DNA of 64,000 bases. Origin: Bradyrhizobium septentrionale (lineage in GTDB: Bacteria; Pseudomonadota; Alphaproteobacteria; Rhizobiales; Xanthobacteraceae). Within the stretch, counting starts at the first letter, position 1. Each line of letters begins with the position of its first letter. Below, piece after piece: positions 49,242 through 60,162 of this stretch. The translations under genes and the position numbers were made by a program. A model generated the notes under the pieces. The model was given only the letters and a program-made list of their open reading frames with translations, did not search any database and was not told where the DNA came from. The DNA lies in the NCBI RefSeq assembly GCF_011516645.4, contig NZ_CP088285.1, positions 6,838,501 to 6,902,500 of the forward strand, in the 5' to 3' direction.

Positions 49242-50965
49242 TCGTCTTCCTGTTGCTGAAGCGGCACCAGATCTCGGACGACCGGCTCGCCGCCGAACGG
49301 CGCAATCTCACGACCGCCGTGAACAACATTCCGCAGGGGCTCGTGCTCTACGATGCGTCGGCGCGCATCATCATCTGCAACCGTCCCTATATCGAGATGT
49401 TCGGGCTCTCGCCCGATATCGCGAAGCCGGGCTGCACCATGCAGCGGCTGATCGCACACCGTCAGGAGACCGGCTCGTTCGATGGCGACGTCGAGGATTT
49501 CTGCGATACCATCATCGGCAACGTGAAGCTTGGCCGCGCCACGCGTCAACTCACGCGCGCGCCGGGCGGGCGCGCGATCGAGATCGTCAACAAGCCGCTG
49601 CCGGAAGGCGGCTGGGTGGCGACCATCGAGGATGTCACGGAGCGCACGCGCACCGAGAACAGGATCGCCTACATGGCGCATTATGATGCGCTGACCGATC
49701 TGCCGAACCGTGTGCTGTTCCGCGAGCGCCTGGAGCGGGCGCTGAAAGCGCTCCGGCCCGATGAGCAGCTCGCGGTCATGTACATCGACGTCGACGAGTT
49801 CAAGAGCGTCAACGACGCGCTCGGCCATCAGATCGGCGACGAACTGCTCAGGGCGATCGCCGATCGCCTGCGCTCCTGTGTCGGGGAGGGCGATGTCGCG
49901 GCGCGGCTCGGCGGCGACGAGTTTGCCGTGATCCAGACCGCCATCCGCGACCAGACCCAGACCATGCAGCTGCTGGCCGCGATCTATCAGGCGATCCGGC
50001 AGCCGGTCGACTGCAGCGGGCATCTGATCACCACCGACGCAAGCATCGGCATCGCGGTCGCGCCCGCCGATGGCCTCGACCTCGATCAACTGCTGCGCAA
50101 CGCCGACCTCGCGCTCTATGGCGCGAAGAGCGACGGCCGCCGCACCTACCGGTTCTTCGAGACCGGCATGGATGCGCGCGCCAAGGCGCGGCGCAGTCTT
50201 GAGCTCGAGCTGCGCCAGGCGATCGCCGACGGCAGCTTCGAGCTGCATTATCAGCCGCTGCTCCATCTCGAGGACAGCCGGGTCAGCTGCTGCGAGGCGC
50301 TGCTGCGCTGGCGCCATCCCGAACGCGGCATGATCTCGCCGGCGGATTTCATCCCGGTCGCCGAGGATACCGGTCTGATCAACGACATTGGCCACTGGGT
50401 GCTCAACACCGCGTGCCGGGAAGCCGTGAACTGGCCGGAACATATCCATGTCGCGGTCAACGTGTCTCCGATCCAGTTCAAGAGCCAGACGCTGGCGCTG
50501 AACGTCGCCGCCGCGCTGGCGGCGTCCGGGCTCGCGCCGTCGCGGCTCGAACTCGAGATTACCGAGGCCGTGCTGATCCGCGACGACGAGGCCGCGCTCG
50601 ATATCCTGCATCAGCTGCGCGAGCTCGGCGTCCGCATCGCGCTCGACGATTTCGGCACCGGTTATTCGTCGCTGAGCTACCTGCAGCGCTTTCCCTTCGA
50701 CAAGATCAAGATCGATCGTGCGTTCATCAAGGATCTCGCCGGGGCCGGTGCGTCGTCCACGATCGTCCAGGCCGTCGTGAACATTGCCGCCGCCAGCGAC
50801 ATGACCACGACCGCGGAGGGCGTCGAGACCGAGCAGCAGCGCAACATGCTGCGCGTCCTCGGCTGCACCGAGATGCAGGGTTATCTGTTCAGCCGGCCGG
50901 TGCCGGCCGCTGACGTCCGCAAGCTGCTGTCGTCGCATCGCGAGAAAGCCGTTTCGGTCGCCTGA
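49232..50965 (+). CDS. Diguanylate cyclase/phosphodiesterase (PAS-GGDEF-EAL)
   Basis: 577 residues if read from the ATG at 49232. Domain order: remains of a membrane helix (MAVIVFLLLKRHQ), a PAS-type domain (GLVLYDASARIIICNRPYIE), GGDEF with an intact ARLGGDEFAVI, then EAL with an intact CCEALLRW, LDDFGTGYSSLSYLQRFPFD and TAEGVETEQQRNMLR. Both cyclic-di-GMP synthesis and breakdown look possible. The membrane anchor is split by a frameshift at about 49230; with one base restored the gene starts at 49074. Upstream in-frame residues from 49034 make no sense and are rejected. Confidence 0.88.
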   Translation: MAVIVFLLLKRHQISDDRLAAERRNLTTAVNNIPQGLVLYDASARIIICNRPYIEMFGLSPDIAKPGCTMQRLIAHRQETGSFDGDVEDFCDTIIGNVKLGRATRQLTRAPGGRAIEIVNKPLPEGGWVATIEDVTERTRTENRIAYMAHYDALTDLPNRVLFRERLERALKALRPDEQLAVMYIDVDEFKSVNDALGHQIGDELLRAIADRLRSCVGEGDVAARLGGDEFAVIQTAIRDQTQTMQLLAAIYQAIRQPVDCSGHLITTDASIGIAVAPADGLDLDQLLRNADLALYGAKSDGRRTYRFFETGMDARAKARRSLELELRQAIADGSFELHYQPLLHLEDSRVSCCEALLRWRHPERGMISPADFIPVAEDTGLINDIGHWVLNTACREAVNWPEHIHVAVNVSPIQFKSQTLALNVAAALAASGLAPSRLELEITEAVLIRDDEAALDILHQLRELGVRIALDDFGTGYSSLSYLQRFPFDKIKIDRAFIKDLAGAGASSTIVQAVVNIAAASDMTTTAEGVETEQQRNMLRVLGCTEMQGYLFSRPVPAADVRKLLSSHREKAVSVA

Positions 50966-51158
50966 CCGCCGGCCTCGATCGCTTTCATTGTGTGATTCCG
51001 GCCGCGGACTGCCGCGTGGGCGCCGGCCATCTCGTCGATACGCACGCCGAATAATTTGTTGACGAGACCTAATCCTTTGTACACTAGTGCAAATCGACAC
51101 GCCGCCGCCCGCCCGAGCGAAAAGACGTCGATCCGGCCGTCGCGGAAGGAGACCGCCC

Positions 51159-52115
51159 ATGCAGCCGGAACCGATCTTCGATCTCGCTCATCTCGGGCAC
51201 ATGGAGCTGCTGACGCCGAAGCCGGACGAGAGCCTGAAATTCTTCGTCGACGTGATGGGCATGACGGTCAGCGGCCGCAACGGCGAGTCGGTCTATCTGC
51301 GCGGCTGGGACGATTATGAGCGCTATTCGCTGAAGCTCACCGCGTCGAACAATTCGGGGATGGAGCACATGGCGCTGCGGGCCCGCAGTCCGCAGGCGCT
51401 GGAGCGCCGCGTCGCCGCGCTGAAAGGCTCGGGCTTCGATATCGGCTGGATCGAAGGCGACATGGGGCAGGGACCGGCATTCCGCTGCCGCGATCCCGAC
51501 GGCCACGTCATCGAGCTCTATTACGAGACCGAGTGGTACGAGGCGCCGGCCGAGCTGAAGCCCGCGCTGAAGAACCAGGCGCAGCGCTTTCCGGCGCGCG
51601 GCGTCAATGTCCGTCGGCTCGACCATCTCAATTGTCTTGCGGTCGACATCAAGGCCAACCGCCTGTTCTTCGAGAACTACCTGGGATGCCGCACCACCGA
51701 GCAGATCGTGCTCAACGACGGCACGGAAGCCGCGATGTGGATGACGATGTCGAACAAGAGCTACGACTTCGCCTATACGCGCGACCACTACGGCAAGAGC
51801 GGCCGGTTCCACCATGTCACTTACGCCCTCGACAGCCGCGAGGAGATCCTGCGCGCCGCCGACATCTTCCTCGAGCACGGCGTGCATATCGAGACCGGGC
51901 CGCACAAGCACGCGATCCAGCAGACCTTCTTCCTTTATGTCTATGAACCCGGCGGCAACCGCGTCGAAGTCGCCAACGCCGGAGCGCGCCTGATCCTCGC
52001 GCCGGACTGGAAGCCGATCGTGTGGACCGAGGAGGAGCGCAAGAAGGGACAGGCGTGGGGGTTGAAGACGATCGAGTCGTTCCACACCCACGGCACGCCG
52101 CCGGTCGCGAACTGA
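51159..52115 (+). CDS. VOC-family extradiol dioxygenase (catechol 2,3-dioxygenase-like)
   Basis: 318 residues from the ATG at 51159 (GGAAGGAGA upstream; 24 residues of further in-frame upstream sequence are basic nonsense). There are two vicinal-oxygen-chelate modules: the first starts LAHLGHMELLTPKPDESLKF, the second LDHLNCLAVDIKANRLFFEN. The Fe(II) ligands are probably the His in RRLDHLNC, the His in FHHVTYALD and the Glu in GGNRVEVAN of the C-terminal module, as in type I extradiol enzymes. It would cleave a catechol ring. No other ring-cleavage pathway genes are adjacent, so the substrate is unknown. Confidence 0.86.
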   Translation: MQPEPIFDLAHLGHMELLTPKPDESLKFFVDVMGMTVSGRNGESVYLRGWDDYERYSLKLTASNNSGMEHMALRARSPQALERRVAALKGSGFDIGWIEGDMGQGPAFRCRDPDGHVIELYYETEWYEAPAELKPALKNQAQRFPARGVNVRRLDHLNCLAVDIKANRLFFENYLGCRTTEQIVLNDGTEAAMWMTMSNKSYDFAYTRDHYGKSGRFHHVTYALDSREEILRAADIFLEHGVHIETGPHKHAIQQTFFLYVYEPGGNRVEVANAGARLILAPDWKPIVWTEEERKKGQAWGLKTIESFHTHGTPPVAN

Positions 52116-52245
52116 GCCGACGATCTTGGTATCGGGGTGCGGTCTCGGCAATTTGAAGCCGGGGCTGCCTCGGACGGCCTTGCACGCAGAGCGTGCCACA
52201 CCATGTTCCGGCGGCCCCCAGGGCGACACCGCATGAGGTGATGCA

Positions 52246-53454
52246 ATGGCATCGCAACCGGATTTTTCCAGCGAAACATTCAATCGAGATACTGCCGCCG
52301 GCATCGCCGCGCTGCGTGCCCGTGGGCAGGTCGTCGAGGTCAAGTTTCCGATCGTCGGTCGGGTCTGGCTGACGACCACCTACGACACGGCTTCCGCAGT
52401 GCTGAAGGACAGCACGACCTTCACGCTCCGCAAGGAAAACGGCGAGGTCGCCGGTCTGCGCTGGTGGATGCCGAAGTCGATCACGATCGTCGCCAACAAC
52501 ATGCTGACGATGGACGAGCCCGATCATACGCGGCTGCGCAGCATCGTGGACGAAGCCTTCCGACGCCGTGCCGTGCTCGGGATGGAGCCCCACATCCGCA
52601 GCATCGCCGATCGCCTGGCAGATGAATTGTTCGCAGCCGGAAGCCCGGCCGACCTGATCCAGCGCTATGCGCGTGTCCTGCCGGTATCGGTGATCTGCGA
52701 ACTGCTCGGCCTGCCGCCGGCCGACCGGCCAAAATTCATCGCCTGGGCCAATACGATGACGCAGCTCAGGGGACCGATCAGCTTCCTGCGCATGATGGGC
52801 TCGCTGTCGAAGATGCGGAAATATCTCGCGCAACAATTGCAACTCGTCCGCGAGCGGGGCGGCGACGGGTTGATCGCGGAGCTTGTGCAGGTCGAAAGGG
52901 AGGGCGGCCGCATCACGCCGGACGAAATGGTTTCGATGGTGTTCCTGCTGCTCGGCGCGGGCTCGGAGACCACGACCCATCTGATCGGCGGATCGGTCTT
53001 CGAATTGCTCAAGGACCCCGCGCGACGGGACTGGCTCGCGGCGGACTGGAGGCGCGTCGGCCTCGCGGTCGAGGAATTGCTTCGCTTCGTATCGGCGGTG
53101 CAATTCACCAAGCCACGCTATGTCAGGCGCGACGTCGAGCTGGGTGGTGTCCATCTCAAGAAGGGCGAGCGTGTGATGGCTATGATCGCAGCCGCCAATG
53201 TCGATTCCTGCGCGCACGTCCATCCTGAACGAATGGACCTTGAGCGCAAGCCGAACCGGCATGTTTCGTTCGGGACCGGAATTCATTTCTGCCTCGGCCA
53301 TCAGCTTGCGCGAATCGAGACGGCCTGCGCACTGCAGGCGCTGTTCACGCGCTGGCCGCGCCTGCAGCTTGCGGTCGGACCGGAGCAGATCCACTGGCGT
53401 GGACGTCCCGGCATCCGCTCGATCGACAAATTGCCGGTCGTCGCTGGCAGTTGA
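52246..53454 (+). CDS. Cytochrome P450
   Basis: 402 residues, a class I bacterial P450. The heme-thiolate motif is HVSFGTGIHFCLGHQLARIE with the Cys ligand, the I-helix oxygen-activating motif is LLGAGSETTTHL, and the K-helix ExxR lies in VEELLRFV. No ferredoxin or reductase gene lies next to it, so electrons come from partners encoded elsewhere. It follows the dioxygenase gene by 130 bases on the same strand and may share a role in oxidising an aromatic or terpenoid compound (speculative). Confidence 0.93.
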   Translation: MASQPDFSSETFNRDTAAGIAALRARGQVVEVKFPIVGRVWLTTTYDTASAVLKDSTTFTLRKENGEVAGLRWWMPKSITIVANNMLTMDEPDHTRLRSIVDEAFRRRAVLGMEPHIRSIADRLADELFAAGSPADLIQRYARVLPVSVICELLGLPPADRPKFIAWANTMTQLRGPISFLRMMGSLSKMRKYLAQQLQLVRERGGDGLIAELVQVEREGGRITPDEMVSMVFLLLGAGSETTTHLIGGSVFELLKDPARRDWLAADWRRVGLAVEELLRFVSAVQFTKPRYVRRDVELGGVHLKKGERVMAMIAAANVDSCAHVHPERMDLERKPNRHVSFGTGIHFCLGHQLARIETACALQALFTRWPRLQLAVGPEQIHWRGRPGIRSIDKLPVVAGS

Positions 53455-53536
53455 TGCAGCACTGCGCATTGCAGTCTTGCCTCGCCTCGGCCGTTTGGTG
53501 TTAGGCTGCACCTCGTAACGTCAGGGGAAAACGTCG

Positions 53537-54814
53537 ATGAGCGAACACACGACGGACAAACGCGTGCGAGAGGCGTCTCGCAGGCAATTCCTTCAGGCTG
53601 GTGCAGCACTGGCCGGTGGCTCCGCGATGGCGGGAGTTGCCGGTTCTACCGCACTTGCCGAACAGGGGAATAATCTTCCGCCCAATGTGCCGGAATGGAT
53701 GAAAGCGCCCGGCGATCCGATGGGAAGCCAGCCCTATGGCACGCCGTCGGTTCACGAGAAGGGCGTCGTCAAGAACATCTCGAAGACACTGCCGCAATAT
53801 ATCTCCGCCTCCGGCCGCACGCCGTTGCAGGAGCTCGACGGCATCATCACGCCGAACGGTCTGTTCTACGAACGCCACCATGGCGGCGTGCCGACGATCG
53901 ATCCGGCCGAGCACCGGCTGATGCTGCACGGTATGGTCGATCGCCCGCTGCTGTTCACGATGGAGGACATCCGCCGCTTTCCATCGCAGTCGCGCATCCA
54001 CTTCATCGAATGCTCCGGCAATCCGGTCTACACCAAGCCCTACGGCAAGACGGCCTCCGACCTTGTCGGCCTCGTAAGCTGCGCGGAATGGACCGGTGTG
54101 CCGCTCAAGACCGTACTCGACGAAGCCGGCCTGCAGGCCGGCGCCAAATGGATCGTGGCCGAAGGCGCCGACGCCGCCGCATTGACGCGCTCGATCCCGA
54201 TCGAGAAATGCCTCGACGACGCCATGCTGGTCTACAGCCAGAACGGCGAGCGATTGCGCCCGCAGCAGGGCTATCCGCTGCGGCTGTTGCTGCCCGGCTT
54301 CGAGGGCAACATGAACGTGAAATGGTTGCGCCGGCTCAGGGTGGTCGCCGAGCCGGCCTATTCGCGCGAGGAGACCTCGAAATACACCGACCCGATGCCG
54401 GACGGCACGTCGCGCGAATTCACCTTCTACATGGAAGCCAAATCGATCATCACGCGGCCGTCCGGCGGCCAGAAGTTGACCACGCAGGGCTTTCACGAGA
54501 TCACCGGGCTTGCCTGGAGCGGCCACGGCAAGATCAAAAGCGTGGAGGTCTCGCTCGACGAGGGCAAGAGCTGGCAGCAGGCGGAACTCCAGGAGCCGGT
54601 GCTGACGCGTGCTCTCACGCGCTTCCGGTTGCCCTGGCACTGGGATGGCGCCCCCGCCGTGATCCAGAGCCGCGCCATCGACGAGACCGGCTACGTGCAG
54701 CCGACGTTGGCCGAATTGGTTGCGGTGCGTGGTCTCAACTCCTTCTACCACAACAACGCGATCTGGCCCTGGCGCATCGCTGCAAATGGCGAGGTGAGCA
54801 ATGGCCAGGCGTAA
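53537..54814 (+). CDS. soxC: Sulfite dehydrogenase molybdopterin subunit (SoxC-like)
   Basis: 425 residues. A twin-arginine export signal (ASRRQFLQAGAALAGG) leads to the periplasm. The sulfite-oxidase fold has the molybdenum-ligand Cys in SRIHFIECSGNPVYTKPYGK and a C-terminal dimerisation domain (LAWSGHGKIKSVEVSLDEGK). The SoxC/SorA split cannot be settled by eye; the downstream overlapping cytochrome favours SoxCD, and SorAB is an alternative. The other sox genes (soxXYZAB) are not nearby. It overlaps the cytochrome gene by 14 bases, a tight two-gene unit that oxidises sulfite or protein-bound sulfane sulfur. Confidence 0.85.
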   Translation: MSEHTTDKRVREASRRQFLQAGAALAGGSAMAGVAGSTALAEQGNNLPPNVPEWMKAPGDPMGSQPYGTPSVHEKGVVKNISKTLPQYISASGRTPLQELDGIITPNGLFYERHHGGVPTIDPAEHRLMLHGMVDRPLLFTMEDIRRFPSQSRIHFIECSGNPVYTKPYGKTASDLVGLVSCAEWTGVPLKTVLDEAGLQAGAKWIVAEGADAAALTRSIPIEKCLDDAMLVYSQNGERLRPQQGYPLRLLLPGFEGNMNVKWLRRLRVVAEPAYSREETSKYTDPMPDGTSREFTFYMEAKSIITRPSGGQKLTTQGFHEITGLAWSGHGKIKSVEVSLDEGKSWQQAELQEPVLTRALTRFRLPWHWDGAPAVIQSRAIDETGYVQPTLAELVAVRGLNSFYHNNAIWPWRIAANGEVSNGQA

Positions 54815-55346
54815 TGTGAAGACCGCGGCTCTGGTGAGTACGTTCGTGATGCTCGGCGTCGCTGTTCATGCCGAGGAGCGTTACGGCATCGGCCGGGCGG
54901 CGACGCCGGCGGAGATCGCCGGCTGGAACATCGATATCGGCCGCGACGGCGCGGCGTTGCCGCCGGGCAGCGGCAGCGTCGAGCGCGGCCGCACCGTGTT
55001 CAGTGAGCAATGCGCGGCCTGCCATGGCGACAGCGGGCAGGGCGGCGTCGGCGATCGCCTAGTCGGCGGGCAGGGTACGCTGCCGAGCCCAAAACCGATC
55101 CGCACCGTCGGCAGCTATTGGCCCTATGCCTCGACCTTGTTCGACTATGTCAGGCGCGCGATGCCGCAGAACGCGCCGCAGTCGCTGAGCAATGAGGACG
55201 TCTATGCGGTGTCCGCTTACATCCTCAGCCTCAACGGCATCGTCCCCACCAACGCCGTGCTCGACGCGAAATCGCTCGCCGCCGTCAAGATGCCGAACCG
55301 CGACGGGTTCGTCTCCGACCCGCGGCCCGACGTGCATAATCGCTGA
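54801..55346 (+). CDS. soxD: Cytochrome c subunit (SoxD-like)
   Basis: 181 residues. A signal peptide (AALVSTFVMLGVAVHAEE) precedes one c-type heme site, SEQCAACHGDSGQGG (CxxCH), with the distal Met probably in RRAMPQNAPQSLS. PITVGSYWPYAS-like text appears as IRTVGSYWPYASTLFDYVRR, a hallmark of SoxD-type monohaem cytochromes. It is shorter than the diheme SoxD of Paracoccus, so it is the compact form. It accepts electrons from the molybdenum subunit and passes them to the respiratory chain. It starts 14 bases before the soxC stop. Confidence 0.85.
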   Translation: MARRNVKTAALVSTFVMLGVAVHAEERYGIGRAATPAEIAGWNIDIGRDGAALPPGSGSVERGRTVFSEQCAACHGDSGQGGVGDRLVGGQGTLPSPKPIRTVGSYWPYASTLFDYVRRAMPQNAPQSLSNEDVYAVSAYILSLNGIVPTNAVLDAKSLAAVKMPNRDGFVSDPRPDVHNR

Positions 55347-55537
55347 AGCGCGGGCTGGACGTCCTTCGCGAGCCGCGGTTGGCGTGCCACGCAGACGGCT
55401 GCCTCGCGGCATTGTGACTTGCTGGTGCCTGTGCCCGGACCGTGGTCGTCACCACATTGGTTGCGGGCACAGGGACGGCGCTGCCGCCCCTGAACAGTCT
55501 CTTGGACAATTTTCAATCGATGCATCGGAGAGATCCT

Positions 55538-55843
55538 ATGGCCGGACTCAAGGCCGTTGCAGCCGCTGTGCTGCTGGTGGGAATGACGTTCACGCCGGTC
55601 TTGGCTCAGATGTCGGAGCCGGCACTTTTCGACGCGCAGAATCCGGGGCGCAGCGCGATCAACGGCGGCGCCCTGACGCCGTGGGGTGAGGCCCAGCTGG
55701 CGGCGCAACAGCGCGGCAACCCGGCCAACGCCTATGGGGCGATGCTGGCGGCACCGTCCTCCTCCTGCGCCCGCTACCATTCGTTCGATCCTGCGTCCGG
55801 CACCTTCCTTGGCCGCGACGGCCGCCGCCATCCCTGCCAATAG
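55538..55843 (+). CDS. BA14K-like exported protein
   Basis: 101 residues from the ATG at 55538 with CGGAGAG upstream. The signal peptide is AVAAAVLLVGMTFTPVLAQM. The C-terminus CARYHSFDPASGTFLGRDGR ends in RHPCQ, the conserved BA14K motif, whose two cysteines may form a disulfide. BA14K proteins are small periplasmic or surface proteins of Rhizobiales, first noted as Brucella antigens with lectin-like activity. The middle is Ala/Gln/Asn-rich. It follows soxD by 190 bases and may be separately expressed. Confidence 0.8.
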   Translation: MAGLKAVAAAVLLVGMTFTPVLAQMSEPALFDAQNPGRSAINGGALTPWGEAQLAAQQRGNPANAYGAMLAAPSSSCARYHSFDPASGTFLGRDGRRHPCQ

Positions 55844-55990
55844 GGCCCCGCACCGCGTTTAGCCGTAGTTCTTGGCGGTGGATAAGCGCGCCGGCTATGG
55901 CCCGGCGCCCGAACGACTGCGCGTCGGGCGCGTTATAGTCGGCCGATCGTGTCGGGTCCCGCCGGGCTCGAGCGGCGGAGGGCATCTGGC

Positions 55991-57490
55991 GTGACCGACA
56001 CCCTGGCCGGTTTCTGGGACCGAAAGTCGACCTCGGACCTGTTGCGCGAGGCGGCGCGCGCGGACGGCGACGCGGAGACGCCGATCTTCAAGCGCTCGTT
56101 GTCGGCGTTGCAGCTGGTCACGCTCGGCATCGGCGGCATCATCGGCGCCGGCATCTTCGTGCTGACGGGCCACGCGGCCGCCGCCAATGCCGGTCCCGCG
56201 GTCACGCTCTCCTTCATGCTTGGCGCCGTCGCCTGCGCGTTCGCCGGCCTGTGCTATGCCGAGATGTCCTCGACCGTGCCGATCTGCGGCAGCGCCTACA
56301 CCTATGCTTACGCGACGCTCGGCGAACTGATCGCCTGGATCATCGGCTGGGACCTGATCCTCGAATACGCGGTCGGCGCGATCGCGGTCTCGGTCGGATG
56401 GTCCGGCTATTTCGTCAGCTTCATGCGCGATTTCGGCATCAACCTGCCGCAGCAATTCACCTCGGCGCCGCTCGCCTACGACGTCAACAGCGGTGCGTGG
56501 TCGGCGACCGGCGCGGTCATCAACATCCCGGCGATGGCGATCATCGCCTTCGTCACCGCGCTGCTGGTGGTCGGCATCCGCGAGTCCGCGCGCTTCACCG
56601 GCTTCGTCGTGGTGGTGAAGCTCGTCGTCATCGCGTTGTTTCTCGCGACCGCCGCATCCTCGGTGTCGCTGGCGAACTGGGTAACGGCGGGCAATCCGGA
56701 CGGCGCGCTGATCCCGCCGAATGCCGGCCCTGGCGCATTCGGCTGGTCCGGCGTGATCCGCGGCGCGGCGGTGGTGTTCTTCGCCTATATCGGCTTCGAC
56801 GCGGTCTCGACCGCGGCACAGGAGGCGAAGACGCCGGAGCGCGACATGCCGATCGGCATTCTCGGTTCGCTCGTCATCTGCGCCGCGCTCTATGTCGCGG
56901 TCGGCTTCGTGCTGACCGGCATCGTGCCATACGACAAGCTCAGCGTGCCCGATCCGATCGCGGTCGGCATCGATGCGATCGGCATCGGCTGGCTCGGTCC
57001 GTTCATCAAGCTCGGCATCCTGTTCGGGCTGACCTCGGTGATCCTCATCATGCTGCTGGCGCAGCCGCGGATCTTTCGCGCCATGGCGCATGACGGGCTG
57101 CTGCCGGGCTTTGCCGCCAAGATCCATCCGCGCTTCCGGACCCCGTATGTCTCGACCATCTTCTCCGGCACCGTCGCCGCTGTTCTCGGCGGGCTACTGC
57201 CCATCGGGCTGGTCGGCGAACTCGTTTCGATCGGCACGCTGTTCGCGTTCACCGTGGTCTCGATCGGAACGCTGGTGCTGCGCCTGCGCGATCCGGACTT
57301 GCCGCGTCCGTTCAAGGCGCCGGCGATCTGGCTGGTGGCCCCGGCAGCCGCTGGGACGTCATTGTTCCTGATGTTCGGCCTGCCGCTCGACACCTGGATC
57401 AGGCTCGCGGTGTGGCTCGTGATCGGGCTGGTGATCTATGCGGTCTACGGCCGGCGCCACAGCCGGCTGCGGACGAAGGGTGGGGTGTAG
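55991..57490 (+). CDS. APC-family amino-acid permease (cationic amino-acid type)
   Basis: 499 residues from a GTG at 55991 (GGAG upstream); a GTG at 55949 would add 14 residues. It has twelve or more hydrophobic segments, beginning [20 protein letters not shown], the APC helix-1 motif, and later [20 protein letters not shown], typical of the cationic amino acid transporter/YfnA group. It lacks a second component, so it works as a single-polypeptide importer. It stands alone with palindromic repeat DNA on its 3' side. Substrate specificity is uncertain. Confidence 0.9.
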   Translation: MTDTLAGFWDRKSTSDLLREAARADGDAETPIFKRSLSALQLVTLGIGGIIGAGIFVLTGHAAAANAGPAVTLSFMLGAVACAFAGLCYAEMSSTVPICGSAYTYAYATLGELIAWIIGWDLILEYAVGAIAVSVGWSGYFVSFMRDFGINLPQQFTSAPLAYDVNSGAWSATGAVINIPAMAIIAFVTALLVVGIRESARFTGFVVVVKLVVIALFLATAASSVSLANWVTAGNPDGALIPPNAGPGAFGWSGVIRGAAVVFFAYIGFDAVSTAAQEAKTPERDMPIGILGSLVICAALYVAVGFVLTGIVPYDKLSVPDPIAVGIDAIGIGWLGPFIKLGILFGLTSVILIMLLAQPRIFRAMAHDGLLPGFAAKIHPRFRTPYVSTIFSGTVAAVLGGLLPIGLVGELVSIGTLFAFTVVSIGTLVLRLRDPDLPRPFKAPAIWLVAPAAAGTSLFLMFGLPLDTWIRLAVWLVIGLVIYAVYGRRHSRLRTKGGV

Positions 57491-57855
57491 GCGGGGCGCA
57501 GCGAGGATTCGCTTGTTCGCGACATTGCGAGCCCGTCTCCGCGAAGAGACCGTCGTCCCTGCGAAAGCACTTGCCCCGTCATCCTGAGGTGCGAGCCTCT
57601 TCGGGCGAGCCTCGAAGGATCGACGGCCACCAGCCGGGCCGTGCATCCTTCGAGGCTCGCCCAGCGGCGCAAGTGCGCCGCAAGGCTCGCACCTCAGGAT
57701 GACGGGATAAATCTCGCGCATTGTTAAACAGCGTCGAGGATGTGGCTCAACGTTCTCGCGGCATAATGTGCCCGAGCTTTGCGTCGCGCTTCGCCGGCCA
57801 CGCGAGCGACGCGCGAGTTGCGCCCGGTCCGTGGCCGGTCGAGTTCGGCCGGGGG
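57491..57855. other. Gene-free stretch with a palindromic repeat
   Basis: 365 bases between converging genes. The main content is the repeat at 57573-57706; nothing else recognised. Confidence 0.6.
57573..57706. repeat. Large palindromic intergenic repeat
   Basis: CCCGTCATCCTGAGGTGCGA (57575 on) pairs with TCGCACCTCAGGATGACGGG (to 57706); an inner arm pair GCGAGCCTCGAAGGAT and ATCCTTCGAGGCTCGC also matches. It is a classic multicopy Bradyrhizobium-type repeat between convergent genes, and could serve as a bidirectional terminator. Confidence 0.75.
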
Positions 57856-59205
<1,350 letters not shown>

Positions 59206-59217
59206 GGAGGCCTCCTG

Positions 59218-60162
59218 TTACTTGCCGTTGTTGGTGCGGCGGCCGTTGGCCGCCTCGTCGGTGACGCGCTTGACCCTTGAGGCGCCTTCGAGATGGCTGC
59301 GCATCAGCGCGGCCGCGGCCTCGCGCTCGCCGGCCTCGAGCCGGTCGAGGATCGCAAGATGCTCGCGGCAGTTCACCAGCACGCGCTCATAGCCAAAGGT
59401 CCAGTCGTAGTTCGCAAAGCTGCGCAGCCGGTTCTGCTGCTGCACCGCGACCAGCAGGAAGCGGTTGCCGGACGCGGCGGCCAATCCTTCGTGGAAGGCT
59501 GCGTTCATCTCGAAGAAGGCGATGCTCGCGGTCTCGTTCCAGGTTCGCCTGGTCGCGTCCTGATGACGCCGGCGCATCTCGGCGGCCCAGACTGGGTCGA
59601 GCTGAAAGCCCGGCTCCAGCAGGGCGGCCGGCTCGATCAGGATCCGATAGCGGTAGCTTTCGGCGCGCGCCTTGGCATCGGCGATGATCGGCTGAAATCG
59701 CCAGCCATGCCCGGGCTTGCGCTGCACCGCCGCGACCTCTGCAAGCTTGGCCAGTACCCGCTGCACCACCGGCCGCGACGCGCCGTAGCGCTGCATCAGG
59801 TCGCGCTCGGAGACGTCGACCGGAAGGCGGCCGCTGCGCCGGTCGCGCGCGATCGCAACGAACAGCCGATCGGTATCCGCAGGCGCGGGCTTGCCTGGTG
59901 TCTTCGGTGCCGGCGGAGCCGTGTCCGTCACGAAGTAGCCGCGGCTTGCACCGACCCGTATCAGGCGGCGGCCGGCCAATAATTTCAGCGCCGCGCGCAC
60001 CGGCGTGCGCGAAACCTGCAGCCGCTCCGCCAGCGCCACCTCCGCAAGTCGCGTGCCGGGCGCGAGTTTTTCCGCCCGGATCAGCTCCAGGATGCCCGCG
60101 GACAGTTCGCGCTGCAGGCGGCTCGGGGCTGCCTTCGCAATGGGCGCAGATTTTTGTTTCAT
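59218..60162 (-). CDS. GntR-family regulator with two winged-helix segments and an FCD domain
   Basis: 314 residues, longer than the usual about 230. The first winged helix is residues 12-80 (SAGILELIRAEKLAPGTRLA, LAERLQVSRTPVRAALKLLA). A second HTH-like segment follows a proline-rich linker (about 98-160: RLFVAIARDRRSGRLPVDVS, YGASRPVVQRVLAKLAEVAA). The C-terminal FCD ligand domain (about 180-300) has AFHEGLAAASGNRFLLVAVQ and a late HLAILDRLEAGEREAAAALM. Dual DNA-binding segments are unusual for FCD regulators. It is divergent from the C45/ABC operon and upstream of the transaminase, so it probably controls both. Confidence 0.85.
   Translation of the reverse strand: MKQKSAPIAKAAPSRLQRELSAGILELIRAEKLAPGTRLAEVALAERLQVSRTPVRAALKLLAGRRLIRVGASRGYFVTDTAPPAPKTPGKPAPADTDRLFVAIARDRRSGRLPVDVSERDLMQRYGASRPVVQRVLAKLAEVAAVQRKPGHGWRFQPIIADAKARAESYRYRILIEPAALLEPGFQLDPVWAAEMRRRHQDATRRTWNETASIAFFEMNAAFHEGLAAASGNRFLLVAVQQQNRLRSFANYDWTFGYERVLVNCREHLAILDRLEAGEREAAAALMRSHLEGASRVKRVTDEAANGRRTNNGK

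Noticed and set aside
48779..51160. A 793-codon minus-strand frame
   Set aside because: Shadow of the GGDEF/EAL gene, whose motifs are unambiguous on the plus strand.
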